Notes under the pieces: model-generated
Seen by the model: the letters and a program-made list of their open reading frames with translations, nothing else
Databases searched by the model: none
What the model was told of the DNA's origin: nothing
Made by a program: the position numbers and the translations under genes
Shown here: piece by piece, positions 15,312 to 24,058 of the stretch
Numbering within the stretch: the first letter of the stretch is position 1
Layout of the letters: each line of letters opens with the position of its first letter
Source of the DNA: an uncultured Roseovarius sp.
GTDB taxonomy: Bacteria; Pseudomonadota; Alphaproteobacteria; Rhodobacterales; Rhodobacteraceae
Direction of reading: 5' to 3'
Length of the DNA: 64,000 bases
Assembly (NCBI RefSeq): GCF_947489715.1
Contig: NZ_CANLER010000003.1
Coordinates: 248,001 to 312,000 of the forward strand

Positions 15312-15356
15312 TTGAGATGTTTGGTCTCAATACTATAAATTTCTGGTAATACCAGA
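15312..15356 (+). promoter_or_regulatory. Candidate xsc promoter flanked by operators
   Basis: TTGAGA (15312-15317), 16 bases, then TATAAA (15334-15339) forms a plausible promoter. TTGAGA is also the left arm of an inverted repeat with TCTCAA (15325-15330), and TCTGGTAATACCAGA (15342-15356) is a perfect 6-3-6 palindrome just after the -10 element. CTGGCCCTAA at 15366-15375 matches the recalled TauR box at 8 of 10 positions. The operon leader would be about 100 bases. Confidence 0.45.
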
Positions 15357-15454
15357 GTCACCCAACTGGCCCTAACACAGCGCTGACCACAAGGTTAGTT
15401 TCGCGCCAGATTTTCCTGCAACAAGACAATTGCGCAATGAGCGAGGACCGCCCC

Positions 15455-17227
15455 ATGAAAATGACAACCGAAGAAGCCTTCGTCAAAACCCTGCAAATGC
15501 ACGGTATTGAACATGCTTTCGGCATCATCGGCTCGGCAATGATGCCGATTTCTGACATCTTCGGCGAAGCCGGAATCAACTTCTGGGACTGCGCCCACGA
15601 AGGTTCCGGCGGCATGATGGCCGATGGCTACACCCGGGCAACCGGCAAGATGTCGATGATGATTGCCCAGAATGGCCCCGGCATCGCGAACTTCGTGACC
15701 GCCGTGAAAACTGCCTACTGGAACCACACACCCGTTCTTCTGGTCACCCCGCAGGCCGCCAACAAGACCATTGGTCAGGGTGGCTTCCAGGAAATCGAAC
15801 AGATGAACATGTTCGCTGACTGTGTTGCCTACCAGGAAGAAGTCCGCGACCCGTCGCGCATGGCCGAAGTTCTGAACCGCGTGATCATCAATGCCAAACG
15901 CGCCTCGGCGCCTGCGCAGATCAACATTCCGCGCGACTACTGGACCCAGGTGATCGACATTGACCTGCCCGAGATCGTTGAATTCGAACGCCCCAGCGGC
16001 GGCGAAGACGCACTGGCCCGTGCAGCGGAACTGCTGTCGAACGCCAAATTCCCGGTCATCCTGAACGGTGCTGGCGTGGTTCTGGGTAATGCCATCGGCG
16101 ACTCGATGGCTCTGGCCGAGCGTCTGGACGCCCCGGTCTGCGTTGGCTACCAGCACAACGACGCCTTCCCCGGCTCGCACCCGCTCTTTGCCGGTCCTCT
16201 GGGCTATAACGGCTCGAAAGCCGGGATGGAGCTGATCTCCAAGGCCGACGTCGTTCTGGCACTGGGCACCCGTCTGAACCCGTTCTCGACCCTGCCCGGT
16301 TACGGCATCGACTACTGGCCGACCGACGCCAAGATCATACAGGTTGACATCAACCCCGATCGCATCGGCCTGACCAAGAAAGTCACCGTCGGCATCGTCG
16401 GAGACGCCAAGAAAGTTGCCAACTCGATCCTCACCAAACTGTCGGACACCGCCGGTGACGATGGCCGCGACGACCGTAAGGCGCTGATTGCCAAAACCAA
16501 ATCGGCTTGGGCGCAGGAACTGACCTCGCTCGATCACGAGCAGGACGATCCCGGCACAACCTGGAACGAACGCGCCCGCGCCGCCAAGCCGGACTGGCTA
16601 AGCCCCCGTAAAGCATGGCGTGCCATCCAGGCCGCACTGCCGAAAGATGCGATCATCAGCTCGGACATCGGCAACAACTGCGCCATCGGCAACGCCTATC
16701 CGTCGTTTGAAGCTGGCCGTAAATACCTGGCGCCCGGCCTCTTTGGTCCCTGTGGTTATGGTCTGCCCGCCGTTGTCGGCGCCAAGATCGGCTGCCCTGA
16801 TACGCCGGTTGTCGGTTTCTCGGGTGACGGTGCCTTCGGCATCGCGGTCACCGAGCTGACAGCAATCGGTCGCGGCGAATGGCCTGCGGTTACGCAGATC
16901 GTGTTCCGCAACTACCAGTGGGGCGCTGAAAAGCGGAACTCGACCCTGTGGTATGCTGACAACTTCGTCGGCACCGAGCTGGACGAGCAGGTTTCCTATG
17001 CCGGCATCGCGCAGGCGTGCGGTCTGCAAGGCGTCGTTGCCCGCACCTCGGAAGAACTGACCGCAGCCCTGGATCAGGCAATCAAAGATCAGAAAGCGGG
17101 TAAAACCACGCTGATCGAAGCCATGATCAACCAGGAGCTGGGCGATCCGTTCCGCCGCGACGCGATGAAAGCGCCGGTCAAAGTGGCCGGTATCAACAAA
17201 GCGGACATGCGTCCTCAGCAGGTCTGA
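15455..17227 (+). CDS. xsc: Sulfoacetaldehyde acetyltransferase
   Basis: A 590-residue thiamine diphosphate enzyme that cleaves sulfoacetaldehyde with phosphate into acetyl phosphate and sulfite, the desulfonation step shared by taurine, isethionate and related C2 sulfonates. I start at the ATG at 15455 (MKMTTEEAFVKTLQMHGIEH, the usual Xsc opening), with GAGGA at 15443-15447; an in-frame ATG at 15437 adds six residues. Three domains are visible: the pyrimidine-binding part with HAFGIIGSAMMPISD and HEGSGGMMADGYTRATGK, a middle Rossmann-like domain (VILNGAGVVLGNA), and a ThDP-binding part with SGDGAFGIAVTE through NYQWGAEKRN. It heads the operon xsc-pta-tauZ-soeABC. Confidence 0.96.
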   Translation: MKMTTEEAFVKTLQMHGIEHAFGIIGSAMMPISDIFGEAGINFWDCAHEGSGGMMADGYTRATGKMSMMIAQNGPGIANFVTAVKTAYWNHTPVLLVTPQAANKTIGQGGFQEIEQMNMFADCVAYQEEVRDPSRMAEVLNRVIINAKRASAPAQINIPRDYWTQVIDIDLPEIVEFERPSGGEDALARAAELLSNAKFPVILNGAGVVLGNAIGDSMALAERLDAPVCVGYQHNDAFPGSHPLFAGPLGYNGSKAGMELISKADVVLALGTRLNPFSTLPGYGIDYWPTDAKIIQVDINPDRIGLTKKVTVGIVGDAKKVANSILTKLSDTAGDDGRDDRKALIAKTKSAWAQELTSLDHEQDDPGTTWNERARAAKPDWLSPRKAWRAIQAALPKDAIISSDIGNNCAIGNAYPSFEAGRKYLAPGLFGPCGYGLPAVVGAKIGCPDTPVVGFSGDGAFGIAVTELTAIGRGEWPAVTQIVFRNYQWGAEKRNSTLWYADNFVGTELDEQVSYAGIAQACGLQGVVARTSEELTAALDQAIKDQKAGKTTLIEAMINQELGDPFRRDAMKAPVKVAGINKADMRPQQV

Positions 17228-17249
17228 GGCAGGGATAAGGCCGGAACAC

Positions 17250-18257
17250 ATGACACAGACACCAATTGATCTGCTGCTCTCCGAGCTTCCGGCCACCCGT
17301 CCGACCGTTGCCCTAAGCGAAGGCAGTGACCCCCGCGTTGTCGCGGGGGCGCTTGCCGCCCACCAAGCCGGGATTGTCGATGTGATCCTGGTGGGCAGCA
17401 CCGATGCTGCCCGGGCCGAGCTTGCCCGTCAGGACGCAAGCGACGGCAATGGGGTTGCCATCCACGATCCCGCCACCTCCGACCTGACCCAAGATTTCGC
17501 CGCCGCCTTCTTTGACCTCCGAAAACACAAGGGAGTTGACGAAGAGGCCGCGCGCAAAGCCGTAGAAACACCGCTGGTCTACGCCGCCATGCTGGTCCGT
17601 CAGGGCCACGCGGCGGGCACCGTTGGCGGTGCCGTTGCCACCACGTCGGATGTTGTGCGTACCGCCATCCAGGTGATCGGCAAAGCGCCGGATGCGGCGA
17701 TGGTATCCAGCTTTTTCCTGATGTACCCGCCCGCAAACGCCACCGCGCACGGCCGCGCCATGCTCTATTCCGACAGCGGGTTGGTGATTGATCCCAGCAG
17801 TGACGAGCTTGCCGCGATTGCCAGCGCCTCGGCCAATTCCTGTCGCGCGCTGATGCGCGAGGAACCGAAGATCGCGATGCTGTCATTCTCGACAAAGGGC
17901 AGCGCGAAACACGACCGTGTCACCAAGGTGACCGACGCGCTGACAAAATTGCGTGCAGACCGCCCCGACCTGCAAGCCGATGGTGAACTTCAGTTCGACG
18001 CCGCCTTCGTGCCCTCGGTCGGTGCCGCCAAAGCGCCGGGGTCAGACGTGGCCGGATTGGCCAATGTGATGATCTTCCCCAATCTTGATGCGGGGAATAT
18101 CGGTTACAAACTCACGCAGCGTCTTGGCGGTTATTCTGCCATCGGCCCTATCTTGCAAGGCCTGGCAAAACCCGCCAACGACCTGTCACGCGGCTGCGTT
18201 GCCGATGACGTGACCCAAATGATCGCCGTCACTGTTCTACAATCAGTGGCCCATTGA
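17250..18257 (+). CDS. pta: Phosphate acetyltransferase
   Basis: A 335-residue cytosolic enzyme of the short Pta type that moves the acetyl group from acetyl phosphate to CoA, so it takes the product of Xsc into the TCA cycle. Conserved stretches are VALSEGSDPRVVAGAL at the start, HAAGTVGGAVATTSDVVRTA with the CoA-binding site, MLSFSTKGSAKHDRVTKV, and NVMIFPNLDAGNIGYKLTQR at the C-terminus. It starts 23 bases after xsc. The length is that of roseobacter taurine-pathway Pta proteins, well below the long E. coli form. Confidence 0.95.
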   Translation: MTQTPIDLLLSELPATRPTVALSEGSDPRVVAGALAAHQAGIVDVILVGSTDAARAELARQDASDGNGVAIHDPATSDLTQDFAAAFFDLRKHKGVDEEAARKAVETPLVYAAMLVRQGHAAGTVGGAVATTSDVVRTAIQVIGKAPDAAMVSSFFLMYPPANATAHGRAMLYSDSGLVIDPSSDELAAIASASANSCRALMREEPKIAMLSFSTKGSAKHDRVTKVTDALTKLRADRPDLQADGELQFDAAFVPSVGAAKAPGSDVAGLANVMIFPNLDAGNIGYKLTQRLGGYSAIGPILQGLAKPANDLSRGCVADDVTQMIAVTVLQSVAH

Positions 18258-18269
18258 ACCCAGGCAGCG

Positions 18270-19361
18270 ATGCTCTTGCCTAAAGCAGAGCTAATGCAAC
18301 CCGTGATGATAGAAGGACGTGCCAGATCAATGGCGTCTGCATCCACTGAAACCATGCCTCTGCGCATTCGGATAGAAACCCGTTCCCGCGCGCTTTTCCC
18401 CGGCATCGTCATGTCGGTCATCGTAGCGGTGACAGCACAATTTCTGTCCGATCACTATGCCACACCGGCGATGTTGCTTGCACTGCTTCTGGGCATCGCC
18501 GTCAGCTTTTTGGGTGAAGAGGGCCGGACCGTGCCCGGCATTGCCTTTTCAGCACGCACCCTGCTGCGCATCGGTGTGGCCCTTCTGGGGGTACGCATCT
18601 CGATGTCGCTGATGTCGGGGCTGGGACTTGAACTTATTGCACTGGTCATTGCCGGTGTCGCAATCACCATCGGTTTTGGCCTCGCGGTGGCGCGAATCTT
18701 CGGCCACAAGTGGCGCTTTGCGTTTCTCACCGCCGGATCGGTCGCAATCTGCGGCGCTTCCGCCGCGATGGCAATCAGCGCGATCCTGCCCCGTGACGAA
18801 CGCTCGGAAGAGCGGCTGATTTTCACCGTTGTAGGCGTCACTGTACTGTCGACCATCGCGATGATCGTCTATCCGATCATTGTTCGGACGCTCGGCATGG
18901 ATGATATCTCGGCCGGCGTCTTCCTGGGTGGCACCATTCATGACGTGGCTCAGGTGGTGGGCGCGGGCTTTTCGATCTCTGAACAGGCAGGCGATACCGC
19001 CACACTGGTCAAGCTTTTCCGTGTGGCGATGCTGGCTCCGGTCGTGTTGATTGCCTCTCTGCTGATCCGCAGCTTTGCCGAACATGACAAGCTGAGCGAA
19101 CGCCCGCCGCTGCTTCCCACCTTCGTGATCGGCTTTCTGGTGCTGGCAGCACTCAGTTCTTTCGGACTGATCCCGCCGGTGCTGGCAGATTTTCTCAGCC
19201 AGGCATCGCGCTGGCTGTTGCTGACGGCAATCGCCGCAGTCGGCATGAAAACAAATCTCCGACAGGTACTTTCGGTCGGTGGCGCCGCGATCGCCCTGAT
19301 CGTGGTCGAGACAATTTTCATTGCAGCTTTCATACTTACAGGAATAAAGTTCTTGAATTGA
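18270..19361 (+). CDS. tauZ: YeiH/UPF0324 putative sulfate exporter (TauZ-type)
   Basis: A 363-residue integral membrane protein with about ten hydrophobic segments, in the family annotated as putative sulfate exporters (UPF0324, YeiH). Typical stretches are MLLALLLGIAVSFLGEE, SARTLLRIGVALLGVRISM, GSVAICGASAAMAISAILP, and GGTIHDVAQVVGAGFSIS. Relatives called TauZ, SuyZ or CuyZ sit in sulfonate operons, where they are thought to release sulfate or sulfite; direct transport data are scarce. It lies between pta and soeA, 12 and 24 bases away. The N-terminus is uncertain: ATG codons at 18270, 18330 and 18354 are in frame, and the first 28 residues are not conserved-looking. Confidence 0.85.
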   Translation: MLLPKAELMQPVMIEGRARSMASASTETMPLRIRIETRSRALFPGIVMSVIVAVTAQFLSDHYATPAMLLALLLGIAVSFLGEEGRTVPGIAFSARTLLRIGVALLGVRISMSLMSGLGLELIALVIAGVAITIGFGLAVARIFGHKWRFAFLTAGSVAICGASAAMAISAILPRDERSEERLIFTVVGVTVLSTIAMIVYPIIVRTLGMDDISAGVFLGGTIHDVAQVVGAGFSISEQAGDTATLVKLFRVAMLAPVVLIASLLIRSFAEHDKLSERPPLLPTFVIGFLVLAALSSFGLIPPVLADFLSQASRWLLLTAIAAVGMKTNLRQVLSVGGAAIALIVVETIFIAAFILTGIKFLN

Positions 19362-19385
19362 CGGGACGAGAGGAACAATAGCCAG

Positions 19386-22214
19386 ATGACAATCCAGCAA
19401 CCCAAAATCGACACGTCCCCGAAGGTCTCTGACGAGATCCGCAAGACGACCTGTTACATGTGCGCCTGCCGCTGCGGCATCAACGTTCATATGAAAGATG
19501 GAAAGGTTGCCTACATCGAAGGCAACCGGGATCATCCGGTCAACAAGGGTGTCCTCTGCGCCAAGGGCTCTGCCGGGATAATGCAGGTCAACGCGCCGTC
19601 GCGCCTGCGCGCGCCGCTGAAACGTGTGGGCCCGCGCGGCTCGGGCGAGTTCGAAGAGATCAGCTGGGACGAAGCCCTGCAAATCGCCGCTGACTGGCTG
19701 GAGCCTATTCGCCAGGAAAACCCCGAGAAACTGGCGTTCTTCACGGGCCGCGATCAAAGCCAGAGCTTCACCAGCTTCTGGGCGCAGAATTTCGGCACGC
19801 CGAACTATGCGGCGCATGGCGGCTTCTGCTCGGTCAACATGGCGGCGGCGGGCATCTACACGATGGGCGGCGCGTTCTGGGAGTTTGGCCAGCCCGACTG
19901 GGATCACACCAAGCTTTTCATGCTCTTTGGCGTGGCCGAGGATCACGACAGTAACCCGATCAAGATCGGCATCGGCAAGATCAAGGCGCGTGGTGCCCGG
20001 GTCATCGGCGTCAACCCGATCCGCTCGGGCTATAACGCCGTTGCAGATGATTGGGTTGGTATCACACCTGGCACCGATGGCCTCTTTATCCTGGCGCTCA
20101 TTCACGAGCTGATGAAAGCGGGCAAGATCGACCTGGATTACCTGGCGCGCTACACCAATGCGCCGGTGCTGGTGAATGGCGATCCGAAGTCACCTGAATA
20201 CGGCCTTTTCCTGCGTGACGATGATGGCAAACCGCTGGTCATCGACCGCAAGACCGGCAAGCTAACGGCTTTCGATAAGCCCGGCGTGCGCCCCGACCTG
20301 CACGCCACCCACCGCGCCGCGGGTGTCACCCACCGTCCAGTGATGCACCTGATGGCTGAACGCTATCTGGACAAGCAATACGCCCCCGAAGCCGTTGCCG
20401 AGGAATGCGGCATCAAAGCGGACAAGATCAAAACCATCGCCGCCGAACTGGCCCGCGTCGCGTTTGAAGAGGCGTTCGAGTTGGACCATGAATGGACCGA
20501 CTTCCGCGGCGAAAAACACGCCAAGATGACAGGCCGCCCGGTCAGCTTCCACTCGATGCGCGGCGTCAGCGCCCATTCGAACGGGTTTCAGACCTGCCGC
20601 GCGCTGCATGTTCTGCAAATCATCCTTGGTACGGTCGAGGTACCCGGCGGTTTCCGCTTCAAACCGCCTTACCCCAAGCCGGTTTCGGCGCACCCGAAAC
20701 CCCATGTCGGTGTCAACGCCGGCGCGCCGCTCAACGGCCCGCATCTGGGCTTTGTTCAGGGGCCTGACGATCTGGCGCTCAAAGAAGATGGCTCTGCCGC
20801 GCGTATCGACAAGGCGTTCACATGGGAAAACCCGATGTCCAGCCACGGGCTGATGCATATGGTGATCTCGAACGCACATGCGGGCGATCCCTACAAGATC
20901 GACACGCTGTTTATGTATATGGCGAACATGTCCTGGAACTCTTCGATGAACACCAAAGGTGTCATGGAGATGCTGACCGACACGGATGAGAACGGCGATT
21001 ACGTGATCCCGCGCATCATCTATTCCGACGCCTATTCCTCCGAAATGGTCGCCTATTCCGACCTGATCCTGCCTGATACCACCTATCTTGAGCGGCATGA
21101 TTGTATTTCGCTTCTGGACCGCCCGATTTGCGAAGCAGACGCTGCAGCAGATGCAATACGCTGGCCGGTGATCGAACCGGATCGCGATGTGCGCGGTTTC
21201 CAGACTGCGCTGGTGCAACTGGCGAACAAGATGAAACTGCCGGGCTTCACAAACGAGGATGGCAGCGCCAAGTACGAAGATTACGCCGACTACATGGTCA
21301 ACCACGAACGCCGCCCCGGCATCGGCCCTCTCGCAGGGTGGCGCATGGGTAAAAGTGGGCTGACCCATGGTCGCGGCGCCCCGAACGAAGCGCAGCTCAA
21401 CAGTTACATTGCCAATGGCGGATTCTTCGTCAAACACATCCCGGATGCGTCGGCCTATTACAAACCCTGGAACAAGGACTATCAGGACTGGGCGGTCGAG
21501 ATGGGGATCTATGACAGCCCGCAACCCTATGTCTTCGATCTCTATGTCGAGACGATGCGCAAGTTCCAACTGGCCGCCGAAGGTCACGGTGACAGACAGC
21601 CACCTGACCATCTACGCGAACGGATCAAGCAGACAATGGACCCACTGCCGATCTGGTACGCGCCGTTCGAAGACGACAACGTCGATACGTCCGAATTCCC
21701 GGTCCATGCACTGACACAGCGCCCGATGGCGATGTATCATAGCTGGGGTACGCAAAATGCCTGGCTGCGTCAGATCCATGGTCGCAACCCGCTTTACGTG
21801 CCCACCAAGATCTGGGAGGCCAACGGCTTTGCCGAGGGCGACTGGGCACGCGTGACCTCCGCCCACGGTGAGATTACAGTGCCCGTGGCGCATATGGCCG
21901 CACTCAACGAAAACACCATCTGGACATGGAATGCGATCGGCAAGCGCAAGGGTGCCTGGGCGCTTGGTGAAGACGCGTCCGAGGCCACCAAGGGTTTCCT
22001 GCTCAACCACCTGATCCACGAATTGCAGCCACCCAAGGGTGACGGGCTCCGGTGGTCAAACTCCGATCCGATCACCGGTCAGGCCGCGTGGTTCGACTTG
22101 CGGGTCAAGGTTGAAAAGGCCGACGCGCCACCGGAAAGCCAACCCGGTTTCGATCCAATAAAATCCCCGGTGGCCCAAGGCCCGAATGAGCTCACATGGA
22201 AGGTAGGCAAATGA
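19386..22214 (+). CDS. soeA: Sulfite dehydrogenase SoeA, molybdopterin subunit
   Basis: A 942-residue DMSO-reductase-family protein. The N-terminal [4Fe-4S] site is C23, C26, C30 and C58 (TCYMCACRCG, later GVLCAKG). After it come the molybdo-bis-MGD domains with FTGRDQSQSFT, GVNPIRSGYN and a C-terminal dinucleotide-binding domain (ALTQRPMAMYHSWG). There is no twin-arginine signal, which fits the cytoplasm-facing SoeABC complex that oxidises sulfite to sulfate and passes electrons to the quinone pool. The neighbours xsc and pta provide the sulfite. Polysulfide reductase or other DMSO-family enzymes are the alternatives, but the sulfonate context and lack of a signal peptide favour SoeA. Overlaps soeB by ATGA. 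Confidence 0.92.
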   Translation: MTIQQPKIDTSPKVSDEIRKTTCYMCACRCGINVHMKDGKVAYIEGNRDHPVNKGVLCAKGSAGIMQVNAPSRLRAPLKRVGPRGSGEFEEISWDEALQIAADWLEPIRQENPEKLAFFTGRDQSQSFTSFWAQNFGTPNYAAHGGFCSVNMAAAGIYTMGGAFWEFGQPDWDHTKLFMLFGVAEDHDSNPIKIGIGKIKARGARVIGVNPIRSGYNAVADDWVGITPGTDGLFILALIHELMKAGKIDLDYLARYTNAPVLVNGDPKSPEYGLFLRDDDGKPLVIDRKTGKLTAFDKPGVRPDLHATHRAAGVTHRPVMHLMAERYLDKQYAPEAVAEECGIKADKIKTIAAELARVAFEEAFELDHEWTDFRGEKHAKMTGRPVSFHSMRGVSAHSNGFQTCRALHVLQIILGTVEVPGGFRFKPPYPKPVSAHPKPHVGVNAGAPLNGPHLGFVQGPDDLALKEDGSAARIDKAFTWENPMSSHGLMHMVISNAHAGDPYKIDTLFMYMANMSWNSSMNTKGVMEMLTDTDENGDYVIPRIIYSDAYSSEMVAYSDLILPDTTYLERHDCISLLDRPICEADAAADAIRWPVIEPDRDVRGFQTALVQLANKMKLPGFTNEDGSAKYEDYADYMVNHERRPGIGPLAGWRMGKSGLTHGRGAPNEAQLNSYIANGGFFVKHIPDASAYYKPWNKDYQDWAVEMGIYDSPQPYVFDLYVETMRKFQLAAEGHGDRQPPDHLRERIKQTMDPLPIWYAPFEDDNVDTSEFPVHALTQRPMAMYHSWGTQNAWLRQIHGRNPLYVPTKIWEANGFAEGDWARVTSAHGEITVPVAHMAALNENTIWTWNAIGKRKGAWALGEDASEATKGFLLNHLIHELQPPKGDGLRWSNSDPITGQAAWFDLRVKVEKADAPPESQPGFDPIKSPVAQGPNELTWKVGK

Positions 22215-22984
22215 CAACCCTTCCTGAAACAACCAACCGCAAGCTGGGCCTTGTCATCGACCTTGATACCTGCGTCGGCTGTCATGCCTGTGTCATTTCG
22301 TGCAAGGGGTGGAATACCGAAAACTACGGCGCACCGCTGAGCGACCAGAACGCCTATGACGGCGCCGCCTCGGGCACGTTCCTCAACCGCGTGCACAGCT
22401 ACGAGGTGCAGCCGCTGGCCACCTCAGAGATGCCGCACCCGGCGGCGCAGCTCATTCACTTCCCGAAGTCGTGCCTGCATTGCGAGGACGCGCCTTGCGT
22501 CACCGTCTGTCCTACTGGCGCCAGCTACAAGCGGGTCGAGGACGGCATCGTGCTGGTGAACGAAACGGATTGCATCGGCTGCGGCCTATGCGCCTGGGCC
22601 TGCCCCTACGGTGCGCGCGAACTGGATGCCGCCGAAGGTGTGATGAAGAAATGCACGCTCTGTGTCGACCGCATCTATAACGAGAACCTGCCCGAGGTGG
22701 ACCGTGTGCCCGCCTGTGTGCGCACCTGCCCCGCCGGTGCCCGGCATTTCGGTGATTTCGCCGATCCGGAAAGCAATGTCAGCAAGCTAAGTGCCGAACG
22801 TGGCGGCATGAGCCTGATGCCAGAACAAGAAACGAAACCCGTCAACAGATACCTGCCACCGCGCCCCAAGGACCAGATGGACCAACCCGAGCAGATAGAC
22901 ATTCTGGCCCCTTTCCTTGAGCCAATCGTTGAGGAACCCAAAGGTTTCCTCGGCTGGCTCGACAAAGCTTTGGAGAAGATCTGA
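22211..22984 (+). CDS. soeB: Sulfite dehydrogenase SoeB, iron-sulfur subunit
   Basis: A 257-residue electron-transfer subunit with four cysteine clusters for four [4Fe-4S] centres: CVGCHACVISC, CLHCEDAPCVTVC, CIGCGLCAWAC, and CTLC...CVRTC. It carries electrons from the molybdenum subunit SoeA to the membrane anchor SoeC. I choose the ATG at 22211 because it overlaps the soeA stop (ATGA) and the following residues (MTTLPETTNRKLGLVIDL) lead straight into the first cluster; an ATG at 22196 would add only five residues. The long tail after about residue 200 has an acidic, proline-rich stretch and ends close to soeC. Confidence 0.93.
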   Translation: MTTLPETTNRKLGLVIDLDTCVGCHACVISCKGWNTENYGAPLSDQNAYDGAASGTFLNRVHSYEVQPLATSEMPHPAAQLIHFPKSCLHCEDAPCVTVCPTGASYKRVEDGIVLVNETDCIGCGLCAWACPYGARELDAAEGVMKKCTLCVDRIYNENLPEVDRVPACVRTCPAGARHFGDFADPESNVSKLSAERGGMSLMPEQETKPVNRYLPPRPKDQMDQPEQIDILAPFLEPIVEEPKGFLGWLDKALEKI

Positions 22985-22985
22985 G

Positions 22986-23858
22986 ATGCATCCCGCCCCT
23001 TCTGTTATCGTCTTCACCACCCTTTCGGGCCTGGGCTTTGGCCTTCTCTTCTGGCTGGGCTTTGGCCTGCCCGACGTCTCCGGCTGGGTCGCCTTCGTGT
23101 TTTTTGCCATTGCTTTTGGTTTGGCTGTCGGTGGGCTTCTGGCCTCGACCTTTCACCTGGGCCACCCGGAACGGGCAATCAAAGCCTTCAGTCAATGGCG
23201 CAGCAGTTGGCTCAGCCGTGAAGGCGTGGCCGCCGTCGGTGCGCTTGTCACAATGGGCATATACGCCGCCGCGTTGATCTTCCTGGACGTGAAATTGGCA
23301 CCTTTGGGCTGGATCGGGGCACTTCTCAGCCTCGCCACGGTCTATGCCACCTCGATGATCTATGCCCAGCTCAAGACCGTGCCGCGCTGGAAAACCAGCC
23401 TGACGCCAGCATTGCTTGTATCCATCTCACTTGCGGGCGGTGCGCTTCTGGCCGGCCAGGTCACATTTGCCATGATCCTTCTGCCGATTGCAGCGGTCAT
23501 TCAGGTGATCTGGTGGGTCCGCGGCGATGGCGCCCTTTCAGAGAGCGGCACCGACATGGCCAGCGCCACAGGCCTAGGCAATATCGGACAGGTCCGCGCG
23601 TTCGAGCCGCCCCATACCGGCACCAATTACCTGCTGCGCGAATTCGCCTTTCAGGTCGGTCGCAAACACTCGATGAAGCTTCGCGCTATCGCATTGGGGC
23701 TTGGCTTCATCCTGCCCCTGCTGCTACTTTTCGTGCCGTTCGGTCACGTTCTTGCCTTTCTCGCAATCCTGCTGCACCTCATCGGCATTGCCGCTTCGCG
23801 CTGGTTGTTCTTTGCCGAGGCCGAGCATGTTGTGGGCCTCTATTACGGCAAGCGGTAA
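22986..23858 (+). CDS. soeC: Sulfite dehydrogenase SoeC, membrane anchor (DmsC type)
   Basis: A 290-residue DmsC-type membrane protein with eight hydrophobic segments, starting MHPAPSVIVFTTLSGLGFG. It anchors SoeAB and hands electrons to quinone. HLGHPERAIKAFSQWRSSWLSREG at about 57-80 is the conserved family stretch, and the C-terminal EAEHVVGLYYG is also typical. The ATG is two bases after the soeB stop. The gene ends the sulfonate operon and is followed after 26 bases by a strong terminator. Confidence 0.92.
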   Translation: MHPAPSVIVFTTLSGLGFGLLFWLGFGLPDVSGWVAFVFFAIAFGLAVGGLLASTFHLGHPERAIKAFSQWRSSWLSREGVAAVGALVTMGIYAAALIFLDVKLAPLGWIGALLSLATVYATSMIYAQLKTVPRWKTSLTPALLVSISLAGGALLAGQVTFAMILLPIAAVIQVIWWVRGDGALSESGTDMASATGLGNIGQVRAFEPPHTGTNYLLREFAFQVGRKHSMKLRAIALGLGFILPLLLLFVPFGHVLAFLAILLHLIGIAASRWLFFAEAEHVVGLYYGKR

Positions 23859-23884
23859 CGTCACCGACACGGGCGCAAATTTTT

Positions 23885-23919
23885 GGCTGCCAATCTGTCA
23901 CGGATTGGCAGCCTTTTTT
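23885..23919 (+). terminator. Strong intrinsic terminator of the xsc-soeC operon
   Basis: GGCTGCCAATC (23885-23895) pairs perfectly with GATTGGCAGCC (23903-23913) around a 7-base loop, followed by six T residues. This is the best terminator in the window. Confidence 0.95.
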
Positions 23920-24058
23920 ACCCACACGCCGCGCTGCCAGCTAAATCGACACTAAAATGAATGCGTTGTCGGACGGCGGTAACCGGTCCTGATGGCGGCC
24001 TCGGGCCTTTACAATTGTCCAACGCTGACCTCATCTGATCTGGTTGTTAACAAATCAG

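Noticed and set aside
18549..20105. Long minus-strand frame (518 codons) over tauZ and soeA
   Set aside because: It lies antisense to two well-supported genes, has no family-like sequence, and GC-rich genes often leave such open antisense frames.
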